Positions 1 through 6,916 are shown, counted from the stretch's first letter. The stretch: DNA of 10,459 bases from SZUA-186 sp041552135 (GCA_041552135.1 JBFELL010000101.1:1-10459); one strand, 5' to 3'. The notes: generated from the sequence alone by a model not told the origin. A program made the numbers and translations.

Positions 1-531
1 ATAGCGGAAAAGAAATGTGATCGTTGTCATGGCAGTGGTGGTGTCAGTGACGACCCGGATACACCACACCTTGCCACCCAAAGCGCCGTCTATTCACTCA
101 AGCAGATGATGGATTACAAATCCGGGTTGCGTGCCGACAAGAATATGTACAAGCGGGTCAGAAAGCTGGATGAGCAGCAAATGGCCGATATTGCCCTGTG
201 GTATGAAAGTCAGCCCCTGCCAGAGGTTAAAGCTCCGGCAATGCAGGAACTGAAAGTGCCGCAACTGGTCGTCAAGGGTGACCCCGCACGCTCCATCCCG
301 CCCTGTGAGATCTGTCATGGCAAGGACGGAAAAACTTCTGCTGGCGAGATCCCGAAACTGGCTGGACAGCATGTTGATTATCTGGTTTCCACCATGGAAT
401 ATTTCAGTGATGGTTCACGAAGCAATGATACAGGGGGCGTCATCCAGGCAATAATCAAGCAACTCTCTGACGTGGAGATCGAGGAGCTTGCCGGATATTA
501 TGCAGCACTGGGCGGAAGACCCGCTGAATAA
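1..531 (+). CDS. Two-haem cytochrome c (c4/c553-like), 3' part
   Basis: The reading frame is open from the first base and ends at TAA, so the gene begins upstream; 176 codons are visible. Two CxxCH haem c sites are seen, CDRCH at visible residues 6-10 and CEICH at 102-106, each starting a small class I cytochrome domain. This pattern fits the two-domain c4/c553 family of periplasmic electron carriers, which pass electrons to terminal oxidases or other reductases. The first domain keeps a methionine (ADKNMYKR) where the axial ligand usually lies. In the second domain the equivalent stretch reads SNDTGGVIQAI, with Val-Ile where family members normally have Met. The signal peptide would lie upstream of the window. 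GC content and codon choice are less GC-rich than in the sdh genes. The family assignment is firm, but the exact partner is unknown. Confidence 0.85.
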   Translation: MAEKKCDRCHGSGGVSDDPDTPHLATQSAVYSLKQMMDYKSGLRADKNMYKRVRKLDEQQMADIALWYESQPLPEVKAPAMQELKVPQLVVKGDPARSIPPCEICHGKDGKTSAGEIPKLAGQHVDYLVSTMEYFSDGSRSNDTGGVIQAIIKQLSDVEIEELAGYYAALGGRPAE

Positions 532-913
532 CCCGGGTCGCCCAAGCTTCCTCTTGATCCTGTCTTAAGGCCACTTTGATTCCATAGGCTGTCTGTCGCG
601 CCAGCGGGACAATCCATGTCCGGCAGGTTTTTGCCCTGAGACCAGCACATACCCTTCAGCCACTGCGCCCAGCCCGGCGTTCCATGGTAAGTCTCCGGCC
701 GTAGAAGGATCGAACACTCAGCGGAATGACCATTTTCGCCTTCGCGACAGTCAAGGCAACACGCTGGACCTCACTGCTGGGAGTCGTCGTTTATCTGTGA
801 TTTCAGTCTTGCCCGGTAAAGATCCGGGTACGGATGCAAAACGGACGTCCAGCAGAGACCCGTCATCGACCTTATGATGACGCGCTGTATTCGTAACTGC
901 GATCATAAAAGAG

Positions 914-933
914 CAGGCCGGTGTACCGGCCTG
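914..933. other. Strong perfect stem-loop
   Basis: Nine bases (CAGGCCGGT, 914-922) are repeated in reverse complement at 925-933 with only GT between them, giving a GC-rich hairpin. Read on the minus strand it is followed by CTCTTTT, so it could act as a weak terminator in that direction. On the plus strand no T-run follows. It is the first of three adjacent stem-loops (914-990) and may be part of a structured RNA. The inverted repeat is certain, but its function is unknown. Confidence 0.45.
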
Positions 934-946
934 ATATGTCTCAAAA

Positions 947-990
947 GGGTGCCGTAGCACATTTACGGCTCACCCACCCATGATCGGGTG
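947..990 (+). other. Adjacent stem-loops with competing pairings
   Basis: Bases 947-956 pair with 964-975 as ten base pairs (GGGT with ACCC, GCCGTA with TACGGC) with a two-base bulge at 970-971 and a 7-base loop. Directly after it, CACCC at 975-979 pairs with GGGTG at 986-990 around a 6-base loop. CACCC at 971-975 can also pair with that second GGGTG, so the two folds could exclude one another, as in attenuators and riboswitches. No known riboswitch consensus was recognised. The aminotransferase starts 203 bases downstream. The pairings are seen directly; a regulatory role is speculation. Confidence 0.35.
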
Positions 991-1132
991 ACAGGTCGTG
1001 AACAGGGTTCTGCGGCTGTTATGCCCGGTGCATGTCGCTACTGGACCCGGCCTGTATCGACGCGCAGATTCAGGGATTCGAATCCACAGGGTTTCCATGT
1101 GAATACGGGGCCGGGCCAGACTCCCGTGATCA

Positions 1133-1141
1133 TGCTAGAAT
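1133..1141 (+). promoter_or_regulatory. Possible extended -10 promoter for the aminotransferase
   Basis: TGC-TAGAAT matches the extended -10 form TGn-TATAAT with one mismatch (-10 hexamer 1136-1141). Transcription would begin near 1148, leaving a leader of about 45 bases. No good -35 box lies 17 bases upstream, which is tolerated by extended -10 promoters. If this is the only promoter, the stem-loops at 914-990 are not in the leader. Confidence 0.35.
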
Positions 1142-1193
1142 CCCGCTTCCGGATTTTTACCACTCTCGAAAACGCAAGTAATAGAGGCACATA

Positions 1194-2375
1194 ATGAGCA
1201 TCCAGTCCTTTCACCCCCCAGTCCGCACCCTGATGGGCCCGGGCCCCTCCGATGTCAATCCGCGCATCCTGGAGGCCATGTCACGCCCGACCATCGGTCA
1301 CCTCGACCCGGTATTCGTTGGCATGATGGAGGAGATGAAGGTACTGCTGCGCTACGCCTTCCAGACCGAAAACCAGCTGACCATGCCGGTGTCTGCCCCG
1401 GGATCGACCGGCATGGAAACCTGTTTCGTCAACCTGGTGGAGCCGGGCGACAAGGTCGTTGTCTGTCAGAACGGCGTATTCGGTGGCCGCATGAAGGAGA
1501 ACGTCGAGCGCGCGGGTGGCGAGGCCGTCATGGTGCAGGATGACTGGGGACGTGCCGTCGATGCCAACAAGGCCGAGGAGGCCCTCAAGGCCAACCCGGA
1601 TGCCAAGATTCTCGCCTTCGTGCACGCGGAGACATCTACCGGCGCGATTTCCGACGCCAGAACCCTGGCCGAACTGGCACGCCAGCACGACTGCCTGACC
1701 ATCGTTGACACCGTTACCTCGCTGGCCGGTTCACCGCTCATGGTGGACGAGTGGCAACTGGATGCCGTTTACTCCGGCACCCAGAAGTGCCTGTCCTGCG
1801 TGCCGGGCCTGTCACCGGTCACCTTCAGCCAGAAGGCGCTCGATGCGGTCACCTCGCGCAAGACCACCGTGCAGAGCTGGTTCATGGACCTGAACCTGGT
1901 GCTGGGTTACTGGGGCGGCGATGGCAAGCGTGCCTATCACCACACGGCACCGATCAACACCCTGTATGCCCTGCACGAGGCCCTGGTCATCCTGCAGGAT
2001 GAGGGCATCGAGAATTCGTGGGCACGCCACCGGACCAACCACAATGCCCTGAAGGCCGGTTTCGAGGCCATGGGCCTGGCGTTTGTGGTGCCCGGGGACG
2101 AGCGCCTGCCACAGCTCAATGCCGTATCGATTCCCGAGGGCGTAGACGAGGCCGCTGTGCGCACAACCCTGCTGAACGATTACAACCTGGAGATCGGTGC
2201 CGGGCTTGGCGCCATGGCAGGCAAGATCTGGCGCGTCGGCCTGATGGGTTATGCCAGCAACAAGACCAATGTCCTGTTCTGTCTCGGGGCGCTCGACGCC
2301 GTGCTCAGCGGCATGAAGGCGCCGATCAATTCCGGCGTAGCGGTCGCTGCAGCCGAGGCGGTTTTTAACGGCTGA
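1194..2375 (+). CDS. Class V alanine/serine-glyoxylate aminotransferase
   Basis: This 393-residue PLP enzyme belongs to the class V family of alanine-glyoxylate and serine-glyoxylate (serine-pyruvate) aminotransferases, which convert glyoxylate to glycine with alanine or serine as amino donor. It opens with the family's LMGPGPSDVNPRIL stretch (13-26). SAPGSTGMET (67-76) forms the phosphate-binding region. Asp172 in TIVDTVTS contacts the PLP ring, and Lys198 in SGTQKCLS is the expected Schiff-base lysine. HHTAPINT (249-256) and Arg347 in WRVGLMG match the substrate-carboxylate region. Length and ends are normal for the family. The ATG is preceded by AGAGG at 1183-1187, six bases away. It stands alone, with convergent msrB after it. 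Donor preference cannot be read from sequence. A role in glyoxylate/phosphoglycolate salvage is likely but inferred. Confidence 0.92.
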   Translation: MSIQSFHPPVRTLMGPGPSDVNPRILEAMSRPTIGHLDPVFVGMMEEMKVLLRYAFQTENQLTMPVSAPGSTGMETCFVNLVEPGDKVVVCQNGVFGGRMKENVERAGGEAVMVQDDWGRAVDANKAEEALKANPDAKILAFVHAETSTGAISDARTLAELARQHDCLTIVDTVTSLAGSPLMVDEWQLDAVYSGTQKCLSCVPGLSPVTFSQKALDAVTSRKTTVQSWFMDLNLVLGYWGGDGKRAYHHTAPINTLYALHEALVILQDEGIENSWARHRTNHNALKAGFEAMGLAFVVPGDERLPQLNAVSIPEGVDEAAVRTTLLNDYNLEIGAGLGAMAGKIWRVGLMGYASNKTNVLFCLGALDAVLSGMKAPINSGVAVAAAEAVFNG

Positions 2376-2398
2376 TCTGAGCCGCCGCTGGTGTGCCT

Positions 2399-2428
2399 GT
2401 CGGATTACGCCCTGCGGGCTAATCCGAC
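2399..2428. repeat. REP-like palindrome 1 (possible bidirectional terminator)
   Basis: GTCGGATTA (2399-2407) and TAATCCGAC (2420-2428) are perfect inverted repeats. With inner GCCC/GGGC (2409-2412, 2416-2419) they make a 13-pair stem with one bulged C and a 3-base loop. The right arm is followed by CTACG. This looks like the extragenic palindromes scattered through many gammaproteobacterial genomes. It lies between convergent genes, where such elements often help end transcription. No strong T-run follows. Confidence 0.6.
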
Positions 2429-2462
2429 CTACGATAGGCCATCGCTTCCCCGGAGCAGGCAG

Positions 2463-2494
2463 GTCGGGTTAGACGCGAAGCGTCGTTACCCGAC
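2463..2494. repeat. REP-like palindrome 2
   Basis: GTCGGGT (2463-2469) and ACCCGAC (2488-2494) are inverted repeats around a second perfect stem, GACGC/GCGTC (2472-2476, 2480-2484), with loop GAA. The outer arm differs from palindrome 1 (GTCGGAT) by one base, so both seem to be variants of one family placed 34 bases apart. It ends 8 bases from the msrB stop codon and may protect or terminate that mRNA. The structure is seen directly; the family assignment is by resemblance. Confidence 0.55.
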
Positions 2495-2502
2495 TGGTGC
2501 CT

Positions 2503-3099
2503 TTATTTCCCGAACAATTCAAGAAACTCCCCGTAGCCCTCGGCCTCGAGGTCTTCCTTTGGTATGAACCGCAGGGAAGCGGAATTGATGCAATAGCGCA
2601 GGCCGGTCGGCTGCGGGCCATCGTCAAACACGTGGCCCAGGTGGGAGTCGGCATAGCGACTGCGCAGCTCGATGCGCTTCATGAAGAACGAGGTGTCCTC
2701 GTGCTCGCTGACCGCCGAGCCGGTGATCGGGCGGGTAAAGCTGGGCCAGCCGGTACCGGACTTGAACTTGTCTGTCGAACTGAACAGCGGCTCACCCGAG
2801 ACGATATCCACGTAAATGCCCTCCCGCTTGTTGTCCCAGTAAGCATTGCTGAAGGCGCGCTCGGTGCCTTCACGCTGGGTGACGTCATACTGCAGCGGCG
2901 TCAGCAGCTCGCGCAATTCCGTTTCCCGGGGCTTGCGGTAGTCTGACAGGCGCTTGTCCCACGAGGTTTCGCCCATAACGGCATCTGCGCCTGCAGGGGA
3001 GGTCGCTTGCCGGGTCGATTCCGCGTGGCTGCCGGCAAACAGGAATACCGCCCCCAGACCCGCCATCAATGCGATTATCAGCGTGGTAGTGAGTTTCAT
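2503..3099 (-). CDS. msrB: Exported peptide-methionine (R)-S-oxide reductase MsrB
   Basis: MsrB reduces the R form of methionine sulfoxide in damaged proteins. The 198-residue protein has the family motifs in order: EPLFSS (103-108), SGTGWPSF (114-121), YADSHLGHVFDDGP (149-162) and RYCINSASLRF (168-178), where Cys170 is the catalytic cysteine. The first ~26 residues form a Sec-type signal peptide, with likely cleavage after SHA; there is no lipobox cysteine, so a soluble periplasmic protein is expected. Cys170 is the only cysteine in the whole protein. The two CxxC zinc sites of many MsrBs are absent, and Thr116 sits where some MsrBs carry the resolving cysteine. The gene follows ygfZ on the same strand after 98 bases, so the two may be cotranscribed. 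The ribosome binding site is weak. Confidence 0.93.
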   Translation of the reverse strand: MKLTTTLIIALMAGLGAVFLFAGSHAESTRQATSPAGADAVMGETSWDKRLSDYRKPRETELRELLTPLQYDVTQREGTERAFSNAYWDNKREGIYVDIVSGEPLFSSTDKFKSGTGWPSFTRPITGSAVSEHEDTSFFMKRIELRSRYADSHLGHVFDDGPQPTGLRYCINSASLRFIPKEDLEAEGYGEFLELFGK

Positions 3100-3197
3100 T
3101 GCGAGGACCCCGTTGTTGTTACCTGATCACGGGGTATGACAGCGTGAATCGCCATCAGTTCAGGCGCCTAGCGGCCACACCCGGGGGGGCGCTGTCA

Positions 3198-4268
3198 TCA
3201 GTCGTCCTTTTCCGGCTCAAAGGGGTAGGGCAGCGCCTCGAGGGTGAATACCGGGCCATCGGCGCTACCGAGGTGCAGGTCGCCGGCATCCACGGCACTG
3301 ATCTGCAGCACGGCCAGTGCCGCCTGTCCGCCATCCGGGTGTGGCTGCGCATCGACGATCCGTCCAGCGGCCTGTTCGCCGTCGCCGCCGCTGAACAGCG
3401 ATGCCCCGGGAGCCACTGGCTCGTCAGTGCCGAGCCGTCCCAGGTACATGCGCCGCTTGAGGGTGCCGAGGTACTGCATGCGCGCCACGATCTCCTGGCC
3501 CGGGTAACAGCCCTTGCTGAAGCTCACTCCGTCCACCAGTTGCAGATTGGCCATCTGCGGCACGAACAGTTCACGGGTGCCGGCATACACCGCCGGCAGA
3601 CCGGCCAGGATTTCCAGCAGGCGCCAGGCGGGCATGCCGACCGGCGCGGCATCAACGTTGAGCGCATCCCAGAGGCCCTTCGCCGCCTCAATCGAGGCGG
3701 CATAGACCTCGAAGCGAGGCTGGATACCCGGCACACGCAGGATCGTCAGCTCGCCAGCCCGCGTGACGGCATTGACCCCGGCGGGCAGCGCCTGCCCGGT
3801 TGCCGCAGCCAGGACATCGGCTGCCTTGCGGCCCGCCACACCGATGCGGATGAAGGCCTCGCTGGCATCCTCCAGTGTGGCGTCGGCGCGCAACACGAAC
3901 ATGCGCAGGCGCTGCAATACCGCATCCAGTGTGTCCGCCGGCAGCCGCAGGTAGAAGCTGTCCTGCGACCTGAAGACACGGAACAGCCCCAGCATGCGGC
4001 CCTTGGGCGTGCAGTAGGAGCTTAACTGGCTGTGATCGCTGTCAAGCGCGGTGATGTCGTTGCCCAGCTGTGACTGCAGGAAGGGCTGGGCATCGGCACC
4101 GTGCACCGCAATGATGCCAAGGTGAGTCAGATCGGTGAATACCGTCCCGCTGACGGCCACTTCCTGCTCCTGCTCGGGGTTGCCGTAATGCATGACGATG
4201 TTGCCGTCGGCGGTGTCATCGAATTCAGCACCGCTATCGGTCAGATGCTGTTTCCACAGTGTCTTCAT
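3198..4268 (-). CDS. ygfZ: Folate-binding Fe-S protein maintenance factor YgfZ
   Basis: YgfZ is a cytoplasmic, tetrahydrofolate-binding relative of the glycine cleavage T protein. In E. coli it supports assembly or repair of certain Fe-S enzymes, including tRNA-modifying MiaB. This 356-residue copy carries the diagnostic signature KGCYPGQE at 252-259, with the key Cys254. TDLTHLGIIAVHGADA near 45-60 and FLQSQLGND near 63-71 match the folate-binding N-terminal domain. The ATG at 4268 has only a weak GGAAAC-like binding site upstream, but no better start is present. A sigma70-type promoter lies 31-59 bases upstream. The gene diverges from sdhC, so an Fe-S helper and an Fe-S enzyme share one control region. 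Seven G bases in a row lie just past its stop codon (plus strand 3183-3189). Confidence 0.93.
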   Translation of the reverse strand: MKTLWKQHLTDSGAEFDDTADGNIVMHYGNPEQEQEVAVSGTVFTDLTHLGIIAVHGADAQPFLQSQLGNDITALDSDHSQLSSYCTPKGRMLGLFRVFRSQDSFYLRLPADTLDAVLQRLRMFVLRADATLEDASEAFIRIGVAGRKAADVLAAATGQALPAGVNAVTRAGELTILRVPGIQPRFEVYAASIEAAKGLWDALNVDAAPVGMPAWRLLEILAGLPAVYAGTRELFVPQMANLQLVDGVSFSKGCYPGQEIVARMQYLGTLKRRMYLGRLGTDEPVAPGASLFSGGDGEQAAGRIVDAQPHPDGGQAALAVLQISAVDAGDLHLGSADGPVFTLEALPYPFEPEKDD

Positions 4269-4298
4269 TAAATTCGTTTCCGGTCAGCAGGAAGGGAA

Positions 4299-4327
4299 AG
4301 TCTAGTGCAACATGGATCCCCTGTCAG
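4299..4327 (-). promoter_or_regulatory. Predicted sigma70 promoter for ygfZ
   Basis: On the minus strand CTGACA (4327-4322; five of six matches to TTGACA) is followed after 17 bases by TAGACT (4304-4299; four of six to TATAAT). Transcription would start near 4292, leaving a leader of about 24 bases before the ygfZ ATG. Confidence 0.5.
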
Positions 4328-4353
4328 TAGCAGGAACTGCGCGACCGTGCAGC

Positions 4354-4382
4354 TGGTCATCGCTCATGCGCGATGGTATAAC
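4354..4382 (+). promoter_or_regulatory. Predicted sigma70 promoter for the sdh operon
   Basis: TGGTCA (4354-4359; four of six to TTGACA) lies 17 bases before TATAAC (4377-4382; five of six). A TG one base before the -10 makes it an extended -10 as well. Transcription would start near 4389, about 19 bases before sdhC. Its -35 is 26 bases from the -35 of the opposing ygfZ promoter. The space between holds small GCAG/CTGC inverted repeats (4330-4340, 4337-4352) that could bind a regulator, though they are too short to assign. Confidence 0.55.
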
Positions 4383-4407
4383 ACGCAGGCAAATCCGGGA
4401 CCGGACC

Positions 4408-4788
4408 ATGACTGACCAGCAGAACACACCCGTATTCCTGAATCCCTTCCATATCCGCTTTCCGGCGGGCGCCGTGGCCTCGATTGCCCACCGAATCTCG
4501 GGGGTCCTGCTGTTCCTCTCGCTGCCGTTTCTCGCCTGGTTGCTTGACCTGTCCCTGCAGGGCCCGCACGGCCATGCCAGGGCCGTGGAACTGCTGCAGC
4601 CGGCCTGGGTACGGCTGGGCTCGGTGCTCATCGCCTGGTCACTGTTTCACCACTTCGTTGCCGGTATCCGTTTCCTGCTGATCGATATCCATATCGGTGT
4701 CAACCTGCCGGCGGCACGTATCTCGGCCCGGGCGGCCAGTATGGCCGCGCTCCTGCTCGCCCTGCTCTATGCCTGGTGGGTGCTGTGA
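4408..4788 (+). CDS. sdhC: Succinate dehydrogenase cytochrome b556 subunit SdhC
   Basis: SdhC is one of the two membrane anchors of complex II, which oxidises succinate to fumarate and reduces quinone. The 126-residue protein has three hydrophobic segments (about 30-50, 68-91 and 107-126). SIAHRISG (25-32) corresponds to the Ser/His/Arg quinone-site motif of E. coli SdhC, and HFVAGIR (82-88) carries the haem b ligand His82. The frame is open back to 4312, but the ATG at 4408 is preferred: it has GGGA upstream, fits the promoter at 4354-4382, and gives the usual N-terminus with NPFHIRFP. It is the first gene of the operon, and its TGA overlaps the sdhD start. Confidence 0.93.
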   Translation: MTDQQNTPVFLNPFHIRFPAGAVASIAHRISGVLLFLSLPFLAWLLDLSLQGPHGHARAVELLQPAWVRLGSVLIAWSLFHHFVAGIRFLLIDIHIGVNLPAARISARAASMAALLLALLYAWWVL

Positions 4789-5132
4789 GCCGTCACACCC
4801 ATGGTTTGCGCACGTGGCTGCTGCAGCGGATCAGCGCGGTTTACCTGGCGATGTTCCTGCTCTATGTCCTCATTCACTGCCTGCGGCACGGGGCACATTC
4901 CTACACCCAGTGGCAGGCATGGCTGACATTGCCGCTGATGAACATCGCCAGCGCGGGATTTATCATTGCCCTGATGGCTCACGCCTGGGTGGGGATGCGC
5001 GATGTGATTCTCGACTACCTCAAGCCGGTCGGACTGCGGCTGGCGGTATTGAGTCTGACCGGCCTGCTGCTGGCGGGCAGCGGCCTGTGGGCCCTGCGCA
5101 GTCTCCTGCTCGCGGCAGTGAGTGCGGCATGA
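4785..5132 (+). CDS. sdhD: Succinate dehydrogenase membrane anchor subunit SdhD
   Basis: SdhD is the second hydrophobic anchor of complex II; together with SdhC it holds haem b and forms the quinone pocket. With the GTG at 4785 the protein is 115 residues with three membrane segments (about 17-34, 50-69 and 85-110). QRISAVYLA (14-22) begins the first. HAWVGMRDVILDY (66-78) contains the haem ligand His66 and the Asp77-Tyr78 pair that corresponds to the quinone-site residues of E. coli. The start is GTG, overlapping the sdhC stop as GTGA, which suggests translational coupling. An in-frame GTG at 4776 would add three residues. The sdhD stop overlaps sdhA in turn. Confidence 0.9.
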   Translation: MSRHTHGLRTWLLQRISAVYLAMFLLYVLIHCLRHGAHSYTQWQAWLTLPLMNIASAGFIIALMAHAWVGMRDVILDYLKPVGLRLAVLSLTGLLLAGSGLWALRSLLLAAVSAA

Positions 5133-6892
5133 CACTGCCCAAGCGCCGCTTTGACACCCTGATTATCGGCGCCGGCGGTGGCGGCCTGCGCGCCGCGCTG
5201 CAGCTGTCACATGCCGATGCCCGTGTTGCCGTCGTCTCCAAGGTCTTCCCGACACGCTCGCACACCGTCGCCGCACAGGGCGGAGTGAACGCGGCACTGG
5301 CCAACGTCCTCGACGACAACTGGCACTGGCACATGTTCGACACCGTCAAGGGCAGCGACTGGCTCGGTGACCAGGACGCCATCGAGTACATGTGCCGCGC
5401 CGCACCGCAGGCGGTCTACGAACTGGAGCATTTCGGCGTGCCGTTCTCGCGCCTCGACGACGGCCGCATCTACCAGCGCGCCTTCGGCGGCCAGAGCCAG
5501 AACTTCGGCGGCGACCAGGCGGCCCGCACCTGTGCGGCGGCCGACCGCACCGGCCATGCCATCCTGCATTCACTCTACCAGCAGAATATCCGCGCCAGGA
5601 CCCATTTCTTCGATGAGTACTTTGCCGTCGACCTGCTGCGCGACAATGAGGGCTATATCCTGGGGACCGTGGCGCTGGAGATCGCAACCGGCGAGCTGCT
5701 GCTCATCGAGGCCAAGACCACGCTGGTCGCCACCGGTGGCGTCGGCCAGCTGTTTCGCACCAACACCAACGCGCTGATCAACACCGGTGATGGCATGGGC
5801 ATGGCCCTGCGTGCCGGTGTGCCGCTGCAGGACATGGAGTTCTTCCAGTTTCACCCCACCGGCATCGCCGGCCGGGGCATGCTGATCACCGAGGGGGCAA
5901 GGGGCGAGGGCGGCTACCTGGTGAACCGTGACGGTGAACGCTTCATGGAGCGCTACGCCCCGCATGCCAGGGACCTGGCCAGCCGCGATGTCGTCAGCCG
6001 TGCAATCGCCACCGAGGTGCGCGAGGGGCGCGGCTGCGGCGATGACGGCGACCACGTGCTGCTGAAGCTGGAGCACCTTGGCACAGAGAAGGTCCACAAA
6101 CGCCTGCCTGGCGTGTACGACATGGTGACCACGTTTCTCGGCTTCGACCCGGCGCTGCAGCCCATCCCCGTGTACCCGACGGCGCACTACACCATGGGCG
6201 GCATCCCCACCAACCGCCACGGCCAGGTCGTCGTGCCGCAGCAGCAGGGCGCGGAGGATCCGGTACCCGGCTTTTACGCCGCCGGCGAGTGCGCCTGCGT
6301 CTCCGTGCATGGCGGCAACCGCCTGGGCGGCAATTCACTGCTCGACATCCTGGTCTTCGGCCGTGCCGCGGCCAACCACATCATCGGTTTCCTCGGGGAG
6401 AACCGCTACCACCGGCCGCTACCAAGGGACGCGGCCGACCGCGCCCTGGCACGGCTTGCCCGCTGGGAGAAGCCCGGTGGCAGCGAATCCGTTGACGCCC
6501 TTCGCAATGAACTCACCCAGGTAATGGAAGACAACTGCGGCGTGTTCCGCACCGAGGAGGTGCTGCGCGAGGGCGTCGACAAGGTGCGCGCACTGGCGTT
6601 GCGGCTGGCCGACGTTCGGCTGACCGACCAGAGCCGGATTTTCAACACGGCCCGCATTGAGGCCCTGGAACTGGAGAACCTGATGGAGTGCGCGCTCGCC
6701 ACCGTCACTTCGGCACTGCAGCGCCAGGAAAGCCGTGGTGCGCATTCGCGCATCGACTACCCGGGGCGGGACGATGTGCAATGGCTGCGCCACAGTCTCT
6801 ACCATCGCGAGACCGGTACGGTCGATTACAAGCCGGTGCGCACCAAACCGCTGACCGTGGATTCCTTCCCGCCGAAGGAACGGGTGTACTGA
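5129..6892 (+). CDS. sdhA: Succinate dehydrogenase flavoprotein subunit SdhA
   Basis: SdhA is the catalytic subunit that oxidises succinate to fumarate in the cytoplasm using covalently bound FAD. The 587-residue protein has the nucleotide-binding GAGGGGLRAA (14-23) and SHTVAAQGG (44-52), whose His45 is the covalent FAD attachment site. QFHPTGI (240-246; His242), TEGARGEGGYL (254-264), Arg286 in SRDVV, HYTMGG (353-358; His353) and NRLGGNSLLD (397-406; Arg398) are the dicarboxylate-binding and catalytic residues known from E. coli. Length matches the family. The frame is open upstream to 4697, but the ATG at 5129 overlaps the sdhD stop as ATGA and gives the standard N-terminus. sdhB follows after 24 bases. 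All key residues are intact. Confidence 0.97.
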   Translation: MTLPKRRFDTLIIGAGGGGLRAALQLSHADARVAVVSKVFPTRSHTVAAQGGVNAALANVLDDNWHWHMFDTVKGSDWLGDQDAIEYMCRAAPQAVYELEHFGVPFSRLDDGRIYQRAFGGQSQNFGGDQAARTCAAADRTGHAILHSLYQQNIRARTHFFDEYFAVDLLRDNEGYILGTVALEIATGELLLIEAKTTLVATGGVGQLFRTNTNALINTGDGMGMALRAGVPLQDMEFFQFHPTGIAGRGMLITEGARGEGGYLVNRDGERFMERYAPHARDLASRDVVSRAIATEVREGRGCGDDGDHVLLKLEHLGTEKVHKRLPGVYDMVTTFLGFDPALQPIPVYPTAHYTMGGIPTNRHGQVVVPQQQGAEDPVPGFYAAGECACVSVHGGNRLGGNSLLDILVFGRAAANHIIGFLGENRYHRPLPRDAADRALARLARWEKPGGSESVDALRNELTQVMEDNCGVFRTEEVLREGVDKVRALALRLADVRLTDQSRIFNTARIEALELENLMECALATVTSALQRQESRGAHSRIDYPGRDDVQWLRHSLYHRETGTVDYKPVRTKPLTVDSFPPKERVY

Positions 6893-6916
6893 TCAGCACC
6901 GCAGGAAGACTGTCAT

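Larger units (their letters stand above)
532..1193. other. Long intergenic region, no convincing gene
   Basis: This 662-base gap separates the cytochrome gene from the aminotransferase. Short open frames exist on both strands (about 68-69 codons, 751-960 minus and 988-1194 plus), but neither shows a recognisable protein, a ribosome binding site or composition like the neighbouring genes. The gap is notable for inverted repeats at 810-830, 914-933, 947-975 and 975-990, and for a 12-base perfect palindrome at 1074-1085. CCCGGCC at 1046-1052 can also pair with GGCCGGG at 1109-1115. A weak promoter lies at its right end. No clear Rho-independent terminator follows the cytochrome gene, although ACCCGGGT at 531-538 is palindromic. 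Confidence 0.6.

Noticed and set aside
1074..1085. Possible tRNA remnant (GGATTCGAATCC resembles a T-arm)
   Set aside because: Around the TTCGAAT loop only two of five stem pairs form on either strand, and no anticodon or acceptor stem was found; it is just a palindrome.
532..1193. Glycine riboswitch before a glycine-forming enzyme
   Set aside because: The conserved glycine-aptamer core was not recognised; the stem-loops do not match a riboswitch class known to me.
988..1194. 68-codon open frame before the aminotransferase
   Set aside because: It has a GTG start without a ribosome binding site and no family resemblance, and it covers the predicted promoter.
3099..4025. 308-codon open frame on the plus strand
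   Set aside because: It lies antisense to ygfZ, which has a clear family signature; the product shows no recognisable motif and has the Arg/His-rich look of a shadow frame in GC-rich DNA.
4312..4407. Longer N-terminus for SdhC
   Set aside because: The extra residues are not SdhC-like and the region holds the predicted promoter; the ATG at 4408 has GGGA upstream and gives the family N-terminus.
4697..5128. Upstream extension of the sdhA frame
   Set aside because: It overlaps sdhC and sdhD in another frame; the ATG at 5129 gives the normal SdhA N-terminus and an ATGA overlap with sdhD.
5570..6310. 246-codon open frame on the minus strand
   Set aside because: Fully inside sdhA, whose catalytic motifs are intact; the antisense product is not recognisable.
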